A DNA stretch of 64,000 bases, taken from contig NZ_CM001557.1 of NCBI RefSeq assembly GCF_000273375.1, positions 1,684,551 through 1,748,550 on the forward strand, written 5' to 3'. Source of the DNA: Bartonella birtlesii IBS 325. Its GTDB lineage: Bacteria > Pseudomonadota > Alphaproteobacteria > Rhizobiales > Rhizobiaceae. Below are positions 49,520-59,794 of the stretch, piece after piece (the stretch's first letter is position 1; each line of letters starts with the position of its first letter). The notes under the pieces are model-generated. The model had not been told where the DNA came from, searched no databases, and was given only the letters and a program-made list of their open reading frames with translations. Made by a program: the position numbers and the translations under genes.

Positions 49520-50473
49520 TTACACTTGCAGCTCTAAAAAATGTTCTGCTTCCAATGCGGCCATACATCCCCTTCCCGCTGCGGTTATAGCTTGACGAAA
49601 TGTCTCATCGGTTACATCGCCTGCAGCAAAAACACCAGCAACACTTGTTGCCGTTGAATCTGGTTTTGTCCACAAATAACCACCTCGTTTTTGTTTCAAT
49701 TGCCCTGCAAACAAAGAAACCGCTGGGTCATGCCCAATAGCAATAAATATCCCCTCCGCATTCACCTTAATTTCTTGACCAGTTTTAGTATTTTTAAGAC
49801 GCGCGCCTGTTACAACAGCTCCTCTTGAATCTTGTGCTGGCAAACCAACAATTTCTTCTACCACATGGTCCCAAAAAATACGCACATTATCATGAGCAAA
49901 CAATCTATCTTGCAAAATTTTCTCTGCCCGAAAATAATCGCGTCGATGAACTACGCTGACACTCCTGGCCAAATGCGATAAATAAAGAGCCTCTTCAACA
50001 GCTGTATTTCCTCCTCCCACCACAATGACATCCTTCCCACGATAAAAAAAGCCATCACATGTAGCACAAGCAGAAACACCTCCTCCCATAAAGGTTTTTT
50101 CACTTTCCAATCCAAGCCAACGTGCCTGTGCTCCTGTTGCAATAATAAGAGCATCACAACAATATTGTGTTCCAGAATCTCCATATAAAACAAAAGGATA
50201 CTTCAATAAATCAACTTTTGTAATAGTATCATAGATAATTCTTGTCCCCATATTTTCAGCTTGTTTTGCCATTTGTTCCATTAACCATGGTCCTTGAATT
50301 GGATCAGAAAAACCTGGATAGTTTTCAACATCAGTCGTAATTGTCAACTGCCCCCCTTGTTGCAAGCCAGTAATCACAACCGGCTTTAGCATTGCTCTTG
50401 CCGCATAGATCGCCGCTGTATAACCAGCTGGACCTGAGCCAATAATAAGCAGGCGAATACGCGATTCTAGCAT
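49520..50473 (-). CDS. trxB: Thioredoxin reductase
   Basis: 317-aa flavoprotein that reduces thioredoxin with NADPH. FAD motif GSGPAGYTAAIYAARA near the N-terminus, redox-active CATC in VSACATCDGFF, NADPH motif VVGGGNTAVEEALYLS and the C-terminal FAD segment VAGVFAAGDVTDE. ATG at 50473. Followed by the LysR gene in the same direction; divergent from trkH across 254 bases. Confidence 0.96.
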   Translation of the reverse strand: MLESRIRLLIIGSGPAGYTAAIYAARAMLKPVVITGLQQGGQLTITTDVENYPGFSDPIQGPWLMEQMAKQAENMGTRIIYDTITKVDLLKYPFVLYGDSGTQYCCDALIIATGAQARWLGLESEKTFMGGGVSACATCDGFFYRGKDVIVVGGGNTAVEEALYLSHLARSVSVVHRRDYFRAEKILQDRLFAHDNVRIFWDHVVEEIVGLPAQDSRGAVVTGARLKNTKTGQEIKVNAEGIFIAIGHDPAVSLFAGQLKQKRGGYLWTKPDSTATSVAGVFAAGDVTDETFRQAITAAGRGCMAALEAEHFLELQV

Positions 50474-50727
50474 AAAGTCCCCTTCTTTTTCTTACTTAAA
50501 CTATTCTATAAATTATAACAAAATGCAGACTTTAAAAAATATTTCTCAACAACCTAAATTATGGTGTATATGTACCTCTTTTCAAATTTAATAAAAAGGT
50601 TCAATTGTCAATTTACCAAAGCATGCTTAATATAGGGGTTGATCTTTATCGTATAAACCCAAAAACGTAAACTCTTAAAATAAGCGAAAAATCATAACAA
50701 AAAGAAATCAAAAGATAGGAAACGGTC

Positions 50728-52179
50728 ATTTTTCAATTTATTATCAATGTCTGTGCGCGTTTTGCCTTAATCATGGGAGGAGCAATGCTTCTACCGATGT
50801 TGGTTGATTTACACGACCACAACTATCATTGGATAATCTTTCTTTACTCCTGTGCCATAACCACCATGTTAGCAACACTGATACTTTTAGCAACCAAGGG
50901 GGCAACCTGTCGTTTTTCAGCACGGCTTGGTTTTATGCTCACTGTTTGTCTTTGGCTAACAGGCAGCATTGTTGGTGCCCTTCCCCTTTATCTTTCTCCT
51001 CTTCCAATTTCTCTCGCAGGAGCAATCTTTGAATCAGTTTCTGGAATTACAACCACAGGCTCCACAGTGCTTAATGGTCTTGACAATTTATCGCGAAGTA
51101 TTTTGTTATGGCGCTCTCTCATATGCTGGACTGGAGGCATTGGCTTTATTGGTTTAGCTCTTTTACTTTTGCCTTCTTTGCGTGTTGGTGGCGTGCAACT
51201 TTTTCATATGGAATCATCAGATAAATCTGAAAAAATATTGCCCCGCATCAACCAGATTGCCAACGGAATTATCATAGCTTATGTTGGACTAACACTGGCT
51301 TGTATGCTCTCTTATTTTGCTTCAGGCATGAGTTTATTTGACGCCATTAATCATGCAATGAGCACCATTGCAACCGCTGGTTTTTCAACCCACGACGCCT
51401 CTTTTGGCTATTTTTCTGATAAACCAGCCATCCTGATCATTTCAACAATTTTTATGTTGCTCTCGGCACTTCCCTTCGTGCTTTATGTTAAATTAGTACT
51501 TCCTGGACGCTCCAAACGTTTTATTGATTCACAAGTCATTGTTTTTTTCTATATTGTTTTTCTTTTCAGCTTTTCCTTAGCAGCATGGCTTAGATTTCAT
51601 GACCATCGCGCTTTCCACCTCATTTTTCTTGATGTCATTTTTCATCTCACATCTATTATTAGTACTACCGGTTATAGCGCCGAAGATTACCAACTTTGGG
51701 GCCCCTTTGCACTTGGCATTTTTTTCATTGTTTCGTTTACAGGAGGATGTGCTGGTTCTACCTCTGGTGGAATGAAAATCAATCGCCTTATTATCCTTTG
51801 GCGCATTACACAAACAAATATAGAAAAACTCCTTTTTCCCAATGTCATTGTAAAAGCGCGCTATGATCATGCAAACATCTCAAGCGATGTTGCAAAAGCA
51901 GTTTTATTTTTTGTCTGTCTTTACATGTTTTGTCTGCTCATTGGCACTGCACTTTTGCTTACAACCGGACTTGACTTTACTTCTGCCTTCACCGGTGTCT
52001 TAACCGCCCTCTCCAATATCGGTCCGGGTTTTGGCAACATTATTGGTCCTGCTGGAAATTTCTCTACAATCAATGATAACGCTTTATGGATTTTGAGTTT
52101 TCTCATGCTCGCTGGGCGTCTTGAAATTATAACCATATTCGTGCTTTTTATCCCCGCTTTTTGGCGCGAACAATTTTAA
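50728..52179 (+). CDS. trkH: TrkH-type potassium uptake protein, probable AUU start
   Basis: Membrane subunit of the Trk K+ uptake system (regulatory TrkA not in window). Selectivity-filter-like repeats appear as SGITTTGSTVLNGL, STIATAGFSTH, SIISTTGYSAED and ALSNIGPGFGNI; about ten helices. The first ATG (50773) would cut into the first helix and has no ribosome site. In-frame sequence upstream reads IFQFIINVCARFALIMGG, with no ATG, GTG or TTG before a TAG at 50716. AGGA (50717-50720) lies seven bases before ATT at 50728, so I place the start there (483 aa). Confidence 0.85.
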   Translation: MFQFIINVCARFALIMGGAMLLPMLVDLHDHNYHWIIFLYSCAITTMLATLILLATKGATCRFSARLGFMLTVCLWLTGSIVGALPLYLSPLPISLAGAIFESVSGITTTGSTVLNGLDNLSRSILLWRSLICWTGGIGFIGLALLLLPSLRVGGVQLFHMESSDKSEKILPRINQIANGIIIAYVGLTLACMLSYFASGMSLFDAINHAMSTIATAGFSTHDASFGYFSDKPAILIISTIFMLLSALPFVLYVKLVLPGRSKRFIDSQVIVFFYIVFLFSFSLAAWLRFHDHRAFHLIFLDVIFHLTSIISTTGYSAEDYQLWGPFALGIFFIVSFTGGCAGSTSGGMKINRLIILWRITQTNIEKLLFPNVIVKARYDHANISSDVAKAVLFFVCLYMFCLLIGTALLLTTGLDFTSAFTGVLTALSNIGPGFGNIIGPAGNFSTINDNALWILSFLMLAGRLEIITIFVLFIPAFWREQF

Positions 52180-52842
52180 TGCATAACATTTAATTCCAAA
52201 CGATAAGAAATTTACAATATAAATACTATAACATAACTAATAAAATAGTCCCTAAAGTAGGAACCTGCACCTCTATTCTTGGGCGTATTAACTGTTTACA
52301 ATATACAACACACCAAGAATTCTCAAGTATCAGATTTTTCACGTTCAAACAGGAGCTTATAGCATTCTTGTTTTATGCGCCTTCCTCATCAGAAAGACTT
52401 CATGTAATATTTCAATATATCTTATCAACAGTCTTTAAATTAAGAAAAAACATAAAGGGCTTCTAGCAAAAATATTTTTTTCTATTACAATATCCTTCTT
52501 ATACTTTTATTATTGCAAAATACATAATCGTTTCCACCACTAAAGCAACATGAATAGCTTTAACAGTATAGTATTTATAGAAAAAACATCACACTATATT
52601 CCCCAAAACATTACCTGAGTAAGAAACGATCATCCTTTCCCTGTACTTACATCACTCTAAAAATATAAAATTTTAGTCTTTTATCAAAGATTTTTATAAC
52701 TCATCGTTACATTACCTTAAAAACATGCTAGATTCTACGAAATAACATTTGTATTATTAAGCCATTCATTTGCAATATTTATTTGTGGAAACTTTTAAAG
52801 ATGACACATTCTCTCCCCTTCTCAAGAAGATTTCTAATATAT
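52180..52842. other. Non-coding stretch, nothing recognised
   Basis: About 660 bases between the trkH stop and the end of the glycosyltransferase gene. A+T-rich, no terminator hairpin of note, no RNA gene seen. Confidence 0.45.
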
Positions 52843-53901
52843 TCAAAGTGTTTTTTCAAAAAACATTTCTTTATAAATATTTCCGATTTCTGCTGCTTCC
52901 TTTTCCAAAGGGAAATGAGCACGCACATGCGCTAAAGCTTTTTCTCCTGCCACTATTGTTTTTTCTAAGTCAGCAAAATAAGGTTCAATCGCTGCCGTTA
53001 AAGCATCACTATCCCCTGCTTTAACAACCGTTCCTGTTCCCTCCACCACCAATTCTTTATAAGCTCCCGCATCACTCGCAACTACGGCTGTCTGTGATGC
53101 CATTGCCTCCAAGGGTGTCAAACCAAAACCTTCTGTACGCGAAGGTGCGACATAAAGCGATAGGCGACGATACCACAAAGGTGTATTAAGCAATTCACCA
53201 AGAAAAATAATACGATTATCCAAGCCCGCTCCAGTAATCCTTTGGCGTAATTTTTTTTCAAAGTTATAATATTGTTCTGTTGTTCGACCAGCAATAAGCG
53301 CTGTCCACTCAGGATAACGTGGCAACAATGTTATCATTGCCTCCACAAACAAATCAGTACCCTTTGAGGAGCGCACACGTCCAAAACACCCTACCGCATA
53401 TTTTCCAGGAAGTCCTGACGAAGAAAAATTATCATCAGGGATTTTAGGTGGTGAAAAATGCCTAATATCTATGCCATGCATAATAACTTTATAGGGCACC
53501 TCTAAATAAGATCCCGTCTTTACACTAGTAGCAATCACCCTATCCATACGCCGAATTAACCATTTAGTAAAAGACTTATGGTGACGTTGAGAAGCAGACG
53601 TAAAAACGAGTTTAAGCTTCATTTGCAAAACATCGCGCAAAAAAATGCCACAGAGCATCTCAATATTGCGCCGAGCATGCCAAATACGAAACGGCTTATC
53701 TCTCGGGCTTTTCCAAAGCCCGAAAAGATCTTTAAAGGCAAGAGCTGGCAAACTCTCTGGGAGTCCAAACCCAAAAGTTGATATACGCACCCCTTGTTCT
53801 CGTTGTAATGGAATAAGCTGAATAACTGTAGATGTTACTCCGGACAAACGCTTTTTAAAGTGAGGAGCAATAATCTCTGTTTCTTGCAAAAGCACACGCA
53901 T
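52843..53901 (-). CDS. Group 1 glycosyltransferase, LpcC-like (LPS core)
   Basis: 352 aa, GT-B fold of family GT4. The N-terminal domain includes FTSASQRHHKSFTKWLIRRM and VIMHGIDIRHFSPP. The C-terminal domain has GCFGRVRSSKGTDLFVEAM and the EX7E motif EGFGLTPLEAMASQTAVVAS. It resembles LpcC, the mannosyltransferase acting on Kdo in the rhizobial LPS core; the sugar specificity is inferred. ATG at 53901 lies six bases after the greA stop, so the gene is translated from the greA transcript. Confidence 0.88.
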   Translation of the reverse strand: MRVLLQETEIIAPHFKKRLSGVTSTVIQLIPLQREQGVRISTFGFGLPESLPALAFKDLFGLWKSPRDKPFRIWHARRNIEMLCGIFLRDVLQMKLKLVFTSASQRHHKSFTKWLIRRMDRVIATSVKTGSYLEVPYKVIMHGIDIRHFSPPKIPDDNFSSSGLPGKYAVGCFGRVRSSKGTDLFVEAMITLLPRYPEWTALIAGRTTEQYYNFEKKLRQRITGAGLDNRIIFLGELLNTPLWYRRLSLYVAPSRTEGFGLTPLEAMASQTAVVASDAGAYKELVVEGTGTVVKAGDSDALTAAIEPYFADLEKTIVAGEKALAHVRAHFPLEKEAAEIGNIYKEMFFEKTL

Positions 53902-53907
53902 AATAAT

Positions 53908-54381
53908 TTAGATATATTGGACCTTAATAATCTCGTAATTATGCGCTCCCCCTGGTGCATTTACCTCAATGACATCCCCTTCTTGCTTACCAATGAGAGC
54001 ACGTGCAATAGGTGAGGAAATAGAGATTTTACCAGTCTTTACATCAGCTTCTTGATCACCAACGATTTGATAAACCTTTTTTTCTTCAGTGTCCTCATCC
54101 AAAAGCTTAATGGTAGCACCAAACTTAATTTTATCGCCTGAAAGACGAGAAACATTAATAACTTCTGCTCGCGCAATATAATCCTCAAGCTCATTTATAC
54201 GCCCCTCATTATGACTTTGCGCCTCTTTCGCAGCGTGATACTCAGCATTTTCTGACAAATCACCATGCGCACGCGCTTCAGAAATTGCTTCAATAATCCG
54301 TGGACGCTCCTGTTGTTGACGCCAACGCAACTCTTCTTTAAGACTCTCAAAACCAGCTGTAGTCATCGGAACTTTTTCCAT
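53908..54381 (-). CDS. greA: GreA, transcription elongation factor
   Basis: 157 aa from ATG 54381 (a longer frame to 54531 has non-family sequence). Residues about 12-75 form the antiparallel coiled coil that enters the RNA polymerase secondary channel, with the acidic tip in [20 protein letters not shown]. The C-terminal FKBP-like domain ends [20 protein letters not shown]. GreA rescues backtracked polymerase by stimulating transcript cleavage. First gene of a two-gene unit with the LPS-type glycosyltransferase. Confidence 0.95.
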   Translation of the reverse strand: MEKVPMTTAGFESLKEELRWRQQQERPRIIEAISEARAHGDLSENAEYHAAKEAQSHNEGRINELEDYIARAEVINVSRLSGDKIKFGATIKLLDEDTEEKKVYQIVGDQEADVKTGKISISSPIARALIGKQEGDVIEVNAPGGAHNYEIIKVQYI

Positions 54382-54721
54382 AACCCGTCCCTTTCTGTTA
54401 CACGGAAGGTTCAATAAAATACAAAAAACGGCTTCCAAAATAACTTTTGGAATCCGAAAACCACAATCCACCCTATTATATAGTACAGCATCCCTGTTTT
54501 CCATATAAAAATAAAAAAGAAAACAAAGCATTCACCAATTATGTTTTAAACTATCTGATATTTTCATGCTCACTCATGTCAAGCTTCTCTTCTACCCATT
54601 AAGCAGCCAAAGAAGAAAGAATTGTATTTCTTTCTATTTTATCATAACTTAGAATAAAAAAAGCTTGTATGATATGAAGAGAAAATGAAGTAAAATTTCT
54701 AAAGGAATCCTCTGCAGAAAA
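54382..54721. other. Divergent intergenic region greA / SH3 gene
   Basis: About 340 bases containing the promoters of both genes. Nothing beyond ordinary A+T-rich sequence was found, and no clear promoter pair could be fixed. Confidence 0.4.
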
Positions 54722-55042
54722 ATGAAAAATTTAACAATTTTTTTTGTATTTATCCTCCTCTTTCCAGCCACAGCAGTATCCGGAGCTGCAGATGCTTTTG
54801 TCACAAGAAACCTTAATCTTAGAACAGGGCCAAGCACCAAGCATGCACTTCGTGGTTTAATTCCTGCAGGAGAAGCGGTATTTGTTCAGACCTGTAAAGG
54901 AACATGGTGCCATATCAAATATAAAACCCAAACAGGTTGGGTATCATCTCGTTATCTCGCATTTAAAGATAGCAATGCTCTTTATCACACATACACAGTA
55001 TTTTCAGGAATAAATCGTAGCATATACAGTTATTCTCCATAA
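54722..55042 (+). CDS. Exported bacterial SH3-domain protein
   Basis: 106 aa. A cleavable signal peptide (about 1-22, LTIFFVFILLFPATAVSGAA) is followed by one SH3b domain: AFVTRNLNLRTGPSTKHALR, then GEAVFVQTC..TWCHIKY and QTGWVSSRYLAF. Such domains bind cell-wall peptides or partner proteins in the periplasm. The short Tyr/Ser-rich tail is not conserved in any family I recognise. The ribosome site is weak (AAAGGAATCC lies about 14 bases upstream). Monocistronic, 252 bases before uvrB. Confidence 0.82.
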   Translation: MKNLTIFFVFILLFPATAVSGAADAFVTRNLNLRTGPSTKHALRGLIPAGEAVFVQTCKGTWCHIKYKTQTGWVSSRYLAFKDSNALYHTYTVFSGINRSIYSYSP

Positions 55043-55294
55043 CAATCATGGTGAATATTATAACCAATCCTCTATAAAAAATTACCATAACACAAAAGAA
55101 AATACGTACAGCAAAAACCTCAAAATATCAGCACACTCAAAAAGGTCATTCTCTATTCAAAATTTGAGAAATAGATGAAATATTTAATTCTCCAAAACAA
55201 AGTTTTTCAGTAACATTTTGCCGTTATCACGATATAGATGTAAAATTGGGTATTTCCTTTAAAATTACGAAAACTTCTGTAAAAGGATGTAACA

Positions 55295-57613
55295 ATGAAA
55301 AATGGTGTCACAGCAACAGTAGAAGCTCTTTCTGCTCTGATTGCCTCAGGCAATCCTCTTTTTAAGAATGGTGCATTATGGACACCTCATCGCCCTATTC
55401 ATCCTGAAAAATCAGAAGGTGGTATTCCATTTCAACTCGAAACCTCCTTTAAAGCAGCAGGAGATCAACCTCAAGCAATAAAAATTCTCGTTGAAGGAAT
55501 TGAAAAAAATGAACGGACACAAGTACTTTTAGGTGTTACCGGATCAGGAAAAACCTATACAATGGCTAAAATTATTGAAAAGACTCAGCGCCCAGCCCTC
55601 ATTTTAGCACCAAATAAAACGCTTGCCGCACAACTTTACGGAGAATTTAAAAGCTTTTTTCCTCATAATGCCGTTGAATATTTTGTTTCTTACTATGACT
55701 ATTATCAACCAGAAGCCTACGTTGCACGCTCTGATACTTATATCGAAAAAGAATCTTCTATTAATGAACAAATAGATCGTATGCGCCATGCTGCCACACG
55801 CGCTATCCTTGAACGTGATGACGTTATTATTGTTGCATCTGTATCTTGTATCTATGGGATTGGTTCGGTAGAAACCTATACTGCTATGACCTTGCAAATA
55901 AAAGAAGGAGACAAACTCAATCAACGACAATTCTTAGCTGATTTAGTTTCTCAACATTATTATCGACAAGATATGAACTTTATTCGCGGTTCTTTTCGTG
56001 TCCGAGGAGATACAATCGAAGTTTTCCCTGCCCATCTTGAAGATCGTGCCTGGCGTATCTCACTCTTTGGCGATGAAGTAGAAACAATTACTGAATTTGA
56101 TCCTCTCACCGGACAAAAAACGGGCGACCTACAATCCATTAAAATTTATGCTAATTCGCATTATGTAATGCCGCGACCAACATTAAAACAAGCTATGAAA
56201 GCTATTAAAATGGAACTGGTTCAACGGCTTAATGAATTGAATGCAGCTGGACGCCTTTTAGAAGCGCAACGTTTAGAACAGCGTACAATATTTGATTTAG
56301 AAATGTTAGAAACAACTGGTTCATGCGCTGGAATTGAAAATTATTCACGCTACTTAACAGGACGAAAACCCGGAGAACCACCGCCAACTTTGTTCGAATA
56401 TATTCCAAACAATGCTCTCGTTTTTATCGATGAAAGCCATGTCACTATTCCTCAAATTGGTGGCATGTATCGAGGTGACTTTAGAAGAAAAGCTACTCTA
56501 GCAGAATATGGATTTCGCCTACCTTCTTGTATGGACAATCGTCCCTTACGCTTTGAAGAATGGGATGCCATGCGCCCACAAACCATTGCTGTCTCGGCAA
56601 CACCTGGACGCTGGGAAATAGAACAATCTCACGGCGTTTTCGCTGAACAAATTATTCGCCCAACAGGGCTTGTTGATCCACCAACACAAGTGCGCAAAGC
56701 TTCAACCCAAGTTGATGATGTTGTAAGTGAAATTCGTAAAACAATCCAAAAAGGCTACCGTACCTTAGTAACCGTACTAACCAAGCGTATGGCTGAAGAT
56801 TTGACAGAATATCTACACGAACAAGGTATTCGGGTACGTTATATGCATTCTGATATTGATACATTAGAGCGTATTGAAATTCTTCGTGATCTGCGGCTTG
56901 GCACCTTCGACGTCCTCATCGGCATCAACCTGCTTCGAGAAGGCTTGGATATTCCAGAATGTGGTTTTGTTGCCATTCTAGATGCCGACAAAGAGGGTTT
57001 TTTGCGCTCCGAAACTTCACTCGTACAAACAATAGGACGTGCTGCACGCAACGTAGATGGTCACGTGATTCTTTATGCAGATACCATTACTGGCTCTATA
57101 GAACGAGCCCTGCAAGAAACGCAAAGACGTCGACAAAAACAAATAGCCTATAATGAAGAACATCATATTACACCAACGAGTATCAAAAAAAATATTGACG
57201 ATATTCTCAATGCAGGAGATAAAAATCATTATACTTCCATAGATATTCCTGATTTTATCAGGCAGAATAATATGGTTGGCGATAATTTGGCAATTCATAT
57301 TCAATCTCTAGAAAAATTAATGCGTACAGCAGCAGCTGATCTCAACTTTGAAGAAGCAGCAAGACTTCGTGATGAAATCAAACAATTAAAACAGATAGAA
57401 CTAGAAATCGCGGAGAATCCCTTAACATATCACAGCGAACAATCCACCCATGAGCTCGTGATACAATCAAATCTTTTTACAAAGCCAGATTTTGATCACA
57501 TGGGGCCAACAATGGACACTGGTATTTTGAAAAATCAAAAGAGCAAAAGCAGATCTCACCAAAACATTTTTAAGACAACAACAAAAAAACAAAGCAAAAT
57601 TCCGCCCAACTAA
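55295..57613 (+). CDS. uvrB: UvrB, excinuclease ABC subunit B
   Basis: Damage-verification helicase of nucleotide excision repair. Walker [14 protein letters not shown], the beta-hairpin region [20 protein letters not shown], helicase motif [14 protein letters not shown], motif [14 protein letters not shown] and QTIGRAARN, and a C-terminal UVR domain ([20 protein letters not shown] region) that contacts UvrC. 772 aa with an N-terminal extension of about 40 residues and a Lys/Ser-rich tail, usual for alphaproteobacterial UvrB. ATG at 55295 after AAAGGATG. Confidence 0.97.
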   Translation: MKNGVTATVEALSALIASGNPLFKNGALWTPHRPIHPEKSEGGIPFQLETSFKAAGDQPQAIKILVEGIEKNERTQVLLGVTGSGKTYTMAKIIEKTQRPALILAPNKTLAAQLYGEFKSFFPHNAVEYFVSYYDYYQPEAYVARSDTYIEKESSINEQIDRMRHAATRAILERDDVIIVASVSCIYGIGSVETYTAMTLQIKEGDKLNQRQFLADLVSQHYYRQDMNFIRGSFRVRGDTIEVFPAHLEDRAWRISLFGDEVETITEFDPLTGQKTGDLQSIKIYANSHYVMPRPTLKQAMKAIKMELVQRLNELNAAGRLLEAQRLEQRTIFDLEMLETTGSCAGIENYSRYLTGRKPGEPPPTLFEYIPNNALVFIDESHVTIPQIGGMYRGDFRRKATLAEYGFRLPSCMDNRPLRFEEWDAMRPQTIAVSATPGRWEIEQSHGVFAEQIIRPTGLVDPPTQVRKASTQVDDVVSEIRKTIQKGYRTLVTVLTKRMAEDLTEYLHEQGIRVRYMHSDIDTLERIEILRDLRLGTFDVLIGINLLREGLDIPECGFVAILDADKEGFLRSETSLVQTIGRAARNVDGHVILYADTITGSIERALQETQRRRQKQIAYNEEHHITPTSIKKNIDDILNAGDKNHYTSIDIPDFIRQNNMVGDNLAIHIQSLEKLMRTAAADLNFEEAARLRDEIKQLKQIELEIAENPLTYHSEQSTHELVIQSNLFTKPDFDHMGPTMDTGILKNQKSKSRSHQNIFKTTTKKQSKIPPN

Positions 57614-57739
57614 TAATCGGAAGCTCTCAAAGTATCTACAAAACTGTATTTTTCTAAAATCTTTATAAGATGATAGTAAGAAACATTATTCCGCAAAATG
57701 AACACCTTAAACATCAAGGCTGCCACAATTGAAAAAATG

Positions 57740-57770
57740 AACAATGTAAGAAAATTTTTTCCTCATTGTT
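57740..57770 (+). terminator. Probable terminator downstream of uvrB
   Basis: AACAATG (57740-57746) pairs with CATTGTT (57764-57770), with an inner GAAAA/TTTTC pairing, followed by TTCTC. About 125 bases after the uvrB stop. It is moderately convincing. Confidence 0.45.
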
Positions 57771-58249
57771 TTCTCAAACAATCGGGCTGCTCTAATGAAA
57801 AACTATAAAACAATTTAAAAACGTCTCTCAACCCTAAATTAGCAACAACCCAATAAAAGGTACATGTTTTCATGTCTCGAAAACCACTCTATATGGTGCA
57901 ATGCAGAACATAAGCCACTTATAAAACCATTAAACAAGACAACATTCTCTATAAAGCATGTAAATAAAAGAAGAATTTATCCTGCTAATATAGATCTCTA
58001 ATATAAGAATAATATCTCTTATTCACGTTGTTGTCAGTTATATTTGAAATCCTTATATATTAAGCGAAACAGACTATATTATTCTAAGCAAATTTTTGTC
58101 ATGATTTTATGCCATGATTTATACTCAATCAAATGTCTTTTTATTCGTTTTGTCAAAATAAAGTCTAAAATCATTCAGACTGTGTTCAGTTTTACACGCA
58201 TAGAATGGGGAAAAAAGTACGAATTTACCTATACTTAAGGAGCATTACT
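57771..58249. other. Non-coding stretch upstream of the BA14K gene
   Basis: About 480 bases. A 64-codon frame (58044-58238) ends just before the BA14K start and has no ribosome site, so it is not called. The promoter of the BA14K gene should lie here. Confidence 0.4.
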
Positions 58250-58936
58250 ATGAAAAAAATGATCAAATCTGGGGTATTATCAGTGATATCAATGGCAATA
58301 GTTTTAGCGCCATTAGATGTAGCGCTTGCAGATATACAATTGAGTTATGGTGAAGATATTATCACAAAAACAATGAGAGATACGGAAAAAAGAATAGATG
58401 ATCAAATGAAGAGTGTAGAAAAAAGAATAGATGATCAAATGAAGAGTGTACAAAGAAGTATAGATGCTAACTTCTCTTTTGATAATCACCCCCGCCATCA
58501 TGTGAATCATAGAAGACGTGAACAGAAAAATCATCATGTTGAACACAAAACATTTCATTATATTGAACACAAAAAAACCACACACCACCATATACATGAG
58601 CACCATGTGAATCATAACAATTCAGGAGATGTTTTAGCAGCGGGTATTCTCGGTCTTGCAACTGGTACGATTATTGGTACAATTTTTAAAAAACCAGAAC
58701 AACCACAAGTTGTTTACCAAATGGCACCACAAAATCAGATAATTTATCAAGAAGTTCCGCAAAATCAAAGGGTTTATCAAGTACAGCAAACGGTAGAGTA
58801 TGAGCCACTCCAGCAGTCATCGGTATCTAATTGGCTTAACTATTGCAAGAAAAAATACCGCTCGTTCAACCCTGAAACAGGCACTTTTCGAGACCGGAAT
58901 GGTTTAGAACATTTTTGTTATGCCCCAATAAATTAA
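58250..58936 (+). CDS. Exported His-rich BA14K-domain protein with internal repeats
   Basis: 228 aa from ATG 58250, seven bases after AAGGAG. Signal peptide about 1-27 (ending DVALA). A coiled-coil segment (about 44-76) is built on 11-residue repeats with core EKRIDDQMKSV. Residues 80-122 hold 16 histidines (NHH, THHHIHEHH), a likely metal- or haem-binding surface. A glycine-zipper helix (about 129-146, AAGILGLATGTIIGTIF) suggests membrane insertion. A PQNQ/YQ repeat follows, and residues 194-225 match BA14K (WLNYCKKKYRSFNPETGTF), a Brucella immunoreactive-antigen domain. Function unknown; envelope location likely. Confidence 0.8.
   Translation: MKKMIKSGVLSVISMAIVLAPLDVALADIQLSYGEDIITKTMRDTEKRIDDQMKSVEKRIDDQMKSVQRSIDANFSFDNHPRHHVNHRRREQKNHHVEHKTFHYIEHKKTTHHHIHEHHVNHNNSGDVLAAGILGLATGTIIGTIFKKPEQPQVVYQMAPQNQIIYQEVPQNQRVYQVQQTVEYEPLQQSSVSNWLNYCKKKYRSFNPETGTFRDRNGLEHFCYAPIN
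58385..58450. repeat. Two perfect 33-bp tandem repeats inside the BA14K gene
   Basis: 58385-58417 and 58418-58450 are identical and encode two 11-residue coiled-coil units; a degenerate third unit follows. Length in multiples of 11 codons keeps the frame, so copy number can vary without breaking the protein. Confidence 0.95.
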
Positions 58937-58965
58937 CTTCTACAACCCTCCACTAAAGAAATTTT

Positions 58966-59005
58966 AAATAACCGAAAAAACATTTTAAATTTTTTTCGGT
59001 TATTT
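58966..59005. terminator. Bidirectional terminator between convergent genes
   Basis: AAATAACCGAAAAAA (58966-58980) pairs perfectly with TTTTTTCGGTTATTT (58991-59005) over a 10-base loop. It serves the plus-strand BA14K gene and the minus-strand MBL gene. Its right arm overlaps the MBL stop codon (59000-59002). Confidence 0.85.
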
Positions 59006-59650
59006 GTTAAGCTCTTGAAGAAAAGGGTTCCACTGACGTTCATAACCTAAGTGACTCCCTGGCCCATGTCCACAGATAAAACGAACATCATCACCTAAAG
59101 GCAAAACTTTTTCTTTAAGAGATTTCATTAATTCTTCATGAGAACAGAATGGAAAATCCGTACGTCCAATAGAACCACGAAAAAGGACATCACCCAATAA
59201 AGCGAAACGTTCTTTTTCATTAAAATAAATAACATGACCAGGAGAATGTCCTGGTGTGTGAAAAACATTGAACGCATGTCCAGCAAAATGGACACACTCA
59301 CCATCTTCTAACCATTGATCAGGCATACAAACGCGCACATCAGTAATGCCGTAGTTTTTTGCACTCTCTCTCACAGCTTCCATCACAGGCTTATCACCAT
59401 AGTGTGAACCAATAATTTTAACATCAAGGGCTTCTTTAGCTTGCATTGCTGCACCTACATGATCAAAATGACCATGTGTTATCCAAATGGCCTCAACAAT
59501 AATACCCATCTTTTTGATCACTTCTTGAACACGAAACCAATCACCACCAGGATCAACTAAAACCCCAACTTTTTGTTCACTATCAAAAAGCAACGTGCAA
59601 TTTTGTTGAAAAGGTGTAACTGGAATAATATGCGTATTAAAATTACTCAT
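59000..59650 (-). CDS. MBL-fold metallo-hydrolase (glyoxalase II-like, YcbL type)
   Basis: 216 aa, single metallo-beta-lactamase domain. The zinc motif HxHxDH is THGHFDHVG, further ligands are in HTPGHSPGHVIYF and LLGDVLFRGSIGRTDFP, and the last His in FICGHGPGSHLG. Small YcbL-like members hydrolyse glutathione thioesters such as S-lactoylglutathione; the exact substrate is inferred. I start at ATG 59650 after AAGGA; a longer frame to 59680 is possible. It converges with the BA14K gene and is divergent from the response regulator. Confidence 0.9.
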   Translation of the reverse strand: MSNFNTHIIPVTPFQQNCTLLFDSEQKVGVLVDPGGDWFRVQEVIKKMGIIVEAIWITHGHFDHVGAAMQAKEALDVKIIGSHYGDKPVMEAVRESAKNYGITDVRVCMPDQWLEDGECVHFAGHAFNVFHTPGHSPGHVIYFNEKERFALLGDVLFRGSIGRTDFPFCSHEELMKSLKEKVLPLGDDVRFICGHGPGSHLGYERQWNPFLQELNK

Positions 59651-59794
59651 GATATCCTTTTCAAAGTAAAACTTTCTCAAACTTATGAAAGTGCCTTTTC
59701 TTCTTTAAAGAGTAAAATAGCTTGCTCGACAGTTTTATGCAACTTATGTAAACTTGAATTTTGTAAAACTAAATTTTTGTCAAGGTTTTGAAGA

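Noticed and set aside
57740..57770. Hairpin as an independent sRNA terminator
   Set aside because: No promoter or conserved RNA upstream; it is more simply the uvrB terminator.
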